This document shows positions 36,426 to 36,570 of a DNA stretch of 36,570 bases, piece by piece. Location of the stretch: positions 1-36,570 of the IMG/VR virus record IMGVR_UViG_3300030333_005053; one strand, given 5' to 3'. The first letter of the stretch is position 1. Each line of letters begins with the position of its first letter. The DNA comes from a virus. The notes beneath the pieces are model-generated. The model worked only from the letters and a program-made list of their open reading frames with translations. It was not told the DNA's origin and ran no database searches. Position numbers and translations under genes: made by a program.

Positions 36426-36570
36426 GATTCCCCCCCTAATGGTGAAACAGTCTACTCATTTACCCCCCCGTTTGGGACAACGATGGCCCAAAACGGCGTC
36501 AAAATCGCCCCCCCGGATGGAAACCACCCCAATGGGGACGCCCGTTTTTCCGCGAAAAATGTAGCATGCC
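36426..36570. other. Non-coding right end with C/G-tracts
   Basis: On the plus strand seven-base C-runs occur at 36430-36436, 36463-36469 and 36508-36514, with shorter runs at 36527-36530. A copy of the ATTxCCCCCCCTAATGG sequence at 36428-36442 also occurs in the left end (175-189). This segment is the upstream leader of the terminase genes and, with the left end, the likely packaging region. No promoter of standard type is clear. Confidence 0.5.

Noticed and set aside
36440-36470. Seven-codon frame (ATG AGT AGA CTG) before the terminase gene
   Set aside because: It follows a G-run that looks like a ribosome site, but it is too short and unsupported to call; G-runs are common throughout this region.
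1-36570. tRNA genes and insertion sequences
   Set aside because: No cloverleaf with TTCGA-type T-arm and CCA-ready stem, and no transposase motifs or flanking duplications, were seen; a scan with tRNA and IS models would be decisive.

Overview
The window looks like the whole, or nearly whole, genome of a tailed siphovirus-type phage of about 36.6 kb. The reasons are a complete HK97-type head, neck and tail gene set, a compact replication and recombination module, and nothing that looks like host chromosome. No integrase, excisionase or recognisable lysogeny repressor is present. Neither is a tRNA, a separate family A/B DNA polymerase or a classical lysozyme or amidase. Host: Shine-Dalgarno sites are strong (AAAGGAG), so the host is a bacterium. 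A papain-like peptidase next to a secreted two-CxxCxGxG protein, and a 68-aa 'PTRCVPGSDEKI' type protein, remind me of phage-like contigs from Planctomycetota. That assignment is a weak inference.

Layout. (1) 277-5274, minus strand: an accessory late block running leftwards (membrane proteins, papain-like peptidase, secreted zinc-finger-like protein, holin-like protein, beta-rich virion-like proteins, HNH endonuclease). (2) 5275-5988: a 0.7-kb divergent control region with palindromic operators, helically phased iterons, an AT-rich segment, a good sigma70-type promoter and a highly structured leader RNA; it is the best origin candidate. (3) 5989-14881, plus strand: the early block. Small unknown proteins are separated by look-alike hairpin/RBS modules. 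They are followed by DUF932, zinc-ribbon protein, RuvC-like resolvase, PDDEXK exonuclease, Sak4-like ATPase, SSB-like protein and a PrimPol-helicase. (4) 36425 down to 15127, minus strand: the structural operon, in order TerS, TerL, portal, protease, capsid, fibre/decoration genes, connector, stopper, gp10-like, tail terminator, tail tube, tail assembly chaperone with a -1 frameshift site, tape measure, distal tail proteins. (5) 30228-32090, plus strand: a cassette inserted against the structural operon between protease and capsid, with its own promoter, palindromic operator and terminators. It encodes a DNA methyltransferase, a secreted CAP-domain protein and two small proteins. (6) The two window ends (1-228 and 36426-36570) form a non-coding, C/G-tract-rich segment between HNH and TerS, the expected place for a cos/packaging site if the molecule is circular or cohesive-ended.

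How it works together. Early transcripts from about 5795 make the small takeover proteins, then the recombination set (exonuclease, Sak4, SSB, RuvC) and the PrimPol-helicase that probably drives replication from the iteron region. The leftward genes make capsid and tail, package DNA via HNH/TerS/TerL at the G-tract region, and release virions using the papain-like/holin-like block.

Most unusual points: a three-way-junction-like leader RNA at the early promoter; an A AAA AAC frameshift site in the tail chaperone; a connector fused to a beta-domain; a large beta-helix protein encoded between capsid and neck genes; Thr/Ala repeats shared between neighbouring virion proteins; the reverse-oriented cassette; and the dense G-tract terminus.
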